Assembly: GCA_028292305.1 (NCBI GenBank)
Contig: JAQGMQ010000570.1
Location: 1-17,079, forward strand
DNA length: 17,079 bases
Direction: 5' to 3'
Origin: Rhodoferax sp.
GTDB taxonomy: Bacteria; Pseudomonadota; Gammaproteobacteria; Burkholderiales; Burkholderiaceae_C
Position numbers and translations under genes: made by a program. This document shows, piece by piece, positions 15,561 through 17,079 of this stretch (positions are counted from its first letter, which is position 1; every line of letters starts with the position of its first letter). A model generated the notes under the pieces. It had not been told where the DNA came from. It did no database searches and was given only the letters and a program-made list of their open reading frames with translations.

Positions 15561-15571
15561 GGGAATTCCTC
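15526..15571 (-). repeat. 23-base tandem duplication carrying ribosome-binding site and ATG
   Basis: Unit 1 (15571 to 15549) and unit 2 (15548 to 15526) are directly adjacent and agree at 18 of 23 positions. Both contain GAGG and CCCATGTCA-Y-TCCG. Because 23 is not a multiple of three, the two ATG codons lie in different frames; only the second opens flgC. Confidence 0.75.
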
Positions 15572-15591
15572 GGTTGAAGACTTGGAGCGAC

Positions 15592-15954
15592 CTACTGGCC
15601 GGCGATGGCCTTGGCCAGGCCCTTGAGCTTCATGTTGGCGAAGGTCAGGCTGGTCTGGAAGTCGGACACGTTCTGCGAAAACTCGGCCTGCTCGACGCCC
15701 AGCTCCACGGTGTTGCCGTCCTGCGTGGGGTGGTTGGGCACGCGGTAGAGCAGGTCGCCGGCCTCGCTGTCGAACACCGCGCCGCTGTCGCCGCCCTGGT
15801 TCCTTTGCAGCGTGGCCGCGAAGTCGATGTCGCGCGCCTGGTAGCCGGGCGTGCTTTCGTTGGCCAGGTTGGAGGCGAGGACTTTGGTACGATCCGCCCG
15901 CATCCGCAGGGTGTCGGCGTGTACCCCCAAGGCCTTGTCAAAGTGAATTCCCAT
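15592..15954 (-). CDS. flgB: Flagellar proximal rod protein FlgB
   Basis: FlgB is the first proximal rod subunit and the first gene of the operon. The protein has 120 residues: MGIHFDKALGVHADTLRMRA, the axial signature ASNLANESTPGYQARDIDF (about 27-45) and the C-terminal VSDFQTSLTFANMKLKGLAK helix. The reading frame is open for about 550 bases upstream, but the residues there are merely antisense to flgA. The start is set by AGAAGGGA at the right spacing before ATG 15954 and by the normal FlgB length. It is followed after 54 bases by flgC. Confidence 0.97.
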   Translation of the reverse strand: MGIHFDKALGVHADTLRMRADRTKVLASNLANESTPGYQARDIDFAATLQRNQGGDSGAVFDSEAGDLLYRVPNHPTQDGNTVELGVEQAEFSQNVSDFQTSLTFANMKLKGLAKAIAGQ

Positions 15955-16758
15955 CTCGTATCCCTTCTCTGGTGGTTCAGTGGTGCCGCTCAGCACCGTC
16001 CGCGTGCGCGGTCGGCCCTGCTCGGCATGTGGTGGGCCTCGGCCCTGGCGCTGCCGGGGGTGGCCATGGCTGCTGCAGCGGCCATGCCCACACCCACACC
16101 CATGCCCACGGCCGCGCAGCTCGCCACGCGGGTCGAATCGGCGGCGCGGCAGTTCGTGCTGGACCAGGCCGCGGCCAAGGGCCTGGTCGATCCGGTGGTC
16201 GAGCTGCGTTCGGCCAGCAGCGCCGCGGCGCTTCCGGCCTGCGACACCCCGGTGACGGTGGAGCCGCTCGACACCCGCAGCTTCACGCGCATGCGTTTCG
16301 CGGCGGTGTGCACCGGCCCCGAGGGCTGGCAGCGCGAATGGACGGTGCGGGCCGAACTCACCGCCAGGGTGGTGGTGGCCACCGTCGACGTGCGCGCCAA
16401 CCAGCCGCTGCTGGAATCCGACCTCGGCATCGAACGCCGGCGGGTGGCCGACCTGGCCGATGTGCTGGCCGACCCGTCGCAGGCAGCGGGCCAGGCCAGC
16501 AGCCACGCGGTGCGCAGCGGGCAGCCGCTGCAGGCGCGCTGGCTGAGTGCACCGATGCTGGTGCGGCGCGGCGAAAGCGTGGTCATCCTGGCGCGCACCG
16601 AAGGCATCGAGGTGCAGGCCGCGGGCGAGGCGCTCGAAGCCGGCCGGCTGCGCGACGTGGTGCGGGTGCGCAATGCGGCCACCAACAAGGTGATCCGTGC
16701 ACGCGTGATCGAAGCCGGTACGGTGGAGCCTGAAAACATCCTGGGTGCGCCGCGTTAG
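15943..16758 (+). CDS. flgA: Flagellar basal body P-ring assembly chaperone FlgA
   Basis: FlgA is a periplasmic chaperone needed to build the P ring from FlgI. The conserved C-terminal part holds a SAF-type domain (about residues 142-203: RVVVATVDVRANQPLLESDL to RSGQPLQARWL) and the final beta domain (VILARTEGIEVQAAGEALEA to ATNKVIRARVIEAG). Two cysteines (about 100 and 123) could form a periplasmic disulfide. The start is uncertain. GTG 15943 (271 aa, AAGG upstream) gives a basic stretch RPRAR before a hydrophobic segment ending GVAMA, a plausible signal peptide, but overlaps the flgB start by 12 bases. ATG 16027 (243 aa) would leave a signal of about 15 residues with no positive charge. The frame is open further upstream, but only antisense to flgB. 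Confidence 0.92.
   Translation: MNSHLVSLLWWFSGAAQHRPRARSALLGMWWASALALPGVAMAAAAAMPTPTPMPTAAQLATRVESAARQFVLDQAAAKGLVDPVVELRSASSAAALPACDTPVTVEPLDTRSFTRMRFAAVCTGPEGWQREWTVRAELTARVVVATVDVRANQPLLESDLGIERRRVADLADVLADPSQAAGQASSHAVRSGQPLQARWLSAPMLVRRGESVVILARTEGIEVQAAGEALEAGRLRDVVRVRNAATNKVIRARVIEAGTVEPENILGAPR
15955..16026. promoter_or_regulatory. Divergent flgA/flgB control region
   Basis: This is the only space between the divergent flgB and flgA genes and should hold the promoter of the flg operon and perhaps that of flgA. I see the flgB ribosome-binding site and one inverted repeat, GGTGC-N6-GCACC (15982-15997). I could not identify a convincing sigma-28 or sigma-54 promoter. A FlhDC-type activated sigma-70 promoter would be normal for a betaproteobacterium and is hard to see by eye. 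Confidence 0.35.
16081..16110 (+). repeat. Hexamer microrepeat in flgA coding for a Pro-Thr/Pro-Met linker
   Basis: Five consecutive hexamers of the type CCCACA/CCCATG encode an A-M-P-T-P-T-P-M-P-T linker just after the predicted signal peptidase site of FlgA. It is in frame (period six), so changes of copy number would lengthen or shorten the linker without a frameshift. Confidence 0.7.
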
Positions 16759-17079
16759 TCGAGCGGTTTGAGCTGCGTGGCCAGCCGGGTCAGCTTGGCC
16801 GCGTAGTTCGGGTCGGTGGCATAACCGCCGCGGGCCAGCGCCTGGGCGAAGGCACCGGCATCGGCGCCGGTGTTCAGCGCGGCGGCATAACGCGGGTTGT
16901 CCTGCAGCAGGCGGGTGTAGTCGCGGAACGCGGTGGCGTAGTCCGGGTAGTTGCGAAACGACTCGGTCTTGCTCACGGCGGCGCCGTCCTCGAACTCGGT
17001 GGTCGCGGCTTCGGCGCGGGCGCCGTCCCGGCCGGCCTGGGCCTTGATGCCGAAAAGATTGTGGCTGTCGCGGCCCGTG
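16755..17079 (-). CDS. FlgJ-type flagellar glucosaminidase (peptidoglycan hydrolase), C-terminal part only
   Basis: The frame is open to the window edge; the visible 107 residues begin TGRDSHNLFGIKAQ and continue through TTEFEDGA, SFRNYPDYATAFRDYTRLLQ, NPRYAAAL and FAQALARGGYATDPNYAAKL. The S-HNLFGIK motif, the TTE(F/Y) strand and the final G-YATDP-YA-KL segment are hallmarks of the FlgJ-type glucosaminidase domain (GH73-like), which cuts peptidoglycan to let the rod through. The catalytic glutamate would lie upstream, outside the window. Its stop overlaps that of flgA by two bases. Whether the unseen N-terminus carries a signal peptide, or a second rod-binding domain, decides if this is a split-off enzyme or a second FlgJ. 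Confidence 0.88.
   Translation of the reverse strand, partial: TGRDSHNLFGIKAQAGRDGARAEAATTEFEDGAAVSKTESFRNYPDYATAFRDYTRLLQDNPRYAAALNTGADAGAFAQALARGGYATDPNYAAKLTRLATQLKPLD

Noticed and set aside
15559..15942. Upstream extension of flgA to 399 residues from ATG 15559
   Set aside because: The added residues are exactly antisense to flgB and would put the signal peptide in the middle of the protein.
15955..16506. Upstream extension of flgB to 304 residues
   Set aside because: The extra residues are antisense to flgA, FlgB is normally about 120-135 residues, and a good ribosome-binding site precedes ATG 15954.
1..17079. CRISPR arrays, tRNA or rRNA genes and riboswitches
   Set aside because: No regularly spaced direct repeats, no tRNA-like cloverleaf and no known riboswitch core was noticed; almost all of the sequence is protein coding.

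Overview
The window is a high-GC flagellar gene cluster. Gene content, gene order and protein sequences point to a betaproteobacterium of the Burkholderiales, most likely the Comamonadaceae; this is an inference from recognisable families, not from a search. Nearly all the DNA is coding and no gene-free stretch exceeds 300 bases.

Right and centre (about 17079 down to 6995): the rod-hook-ring operon flgBCDEFGHIJKL runs on the minus strand from 15954 to 6995 with short gaps or overlaps (ATGA at flgJ/flgK; a single base between stop and start at flgE/flgF and flgI/flgJ). It encodes the rod (FlgB, FlgC, FlgF, FlgG), hook cap (FlgD), hook (FlgE), L and P rings (FlgH, FlgI), rod cap (FlgJ) and hook-filament junction (FlgK, FlgL). 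flgA, the P-ring chaperone, diverges from flgB. Beyond flgA, convergent with it and cut by the window edge, lies the C-terminal end of a FlgJ-type glucosaminidase. The operon FlgJ (165 aa) has only the rod-binding domain, so the two functions appear to be split over two genes.

Left-centre (6952 to 4127): downstream of flgL come an unrecognised, cysteine-free 365-aa protein and a methyl-accepting chemotaxis protein, both on the minus strand.

Left (4056 to 1): a small HipB-like XRE regulator without a visible HipA partner is followed by a very large hybrid sensor kinase (several PAS domains, HisKA, HATPase, two receivers, HPt). The first PAS domain of the kinase looks truncated. At its other end, an IS5-family-like insertion sequence begins directly at the kinase stop codon; the first 18 residues of its transposase are visible at the window edge. 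This left third looks rearranged, in contrast to the orderly flagellar operon.

The best candidates for something undescribed are the 365-aa protein after flgL, the split FlgJ/glucosaminidase arrangement, and a tandem duplication of the flgC ribosome-binding site and start codon that creates an overlapping 13-codon upstream reading frame.
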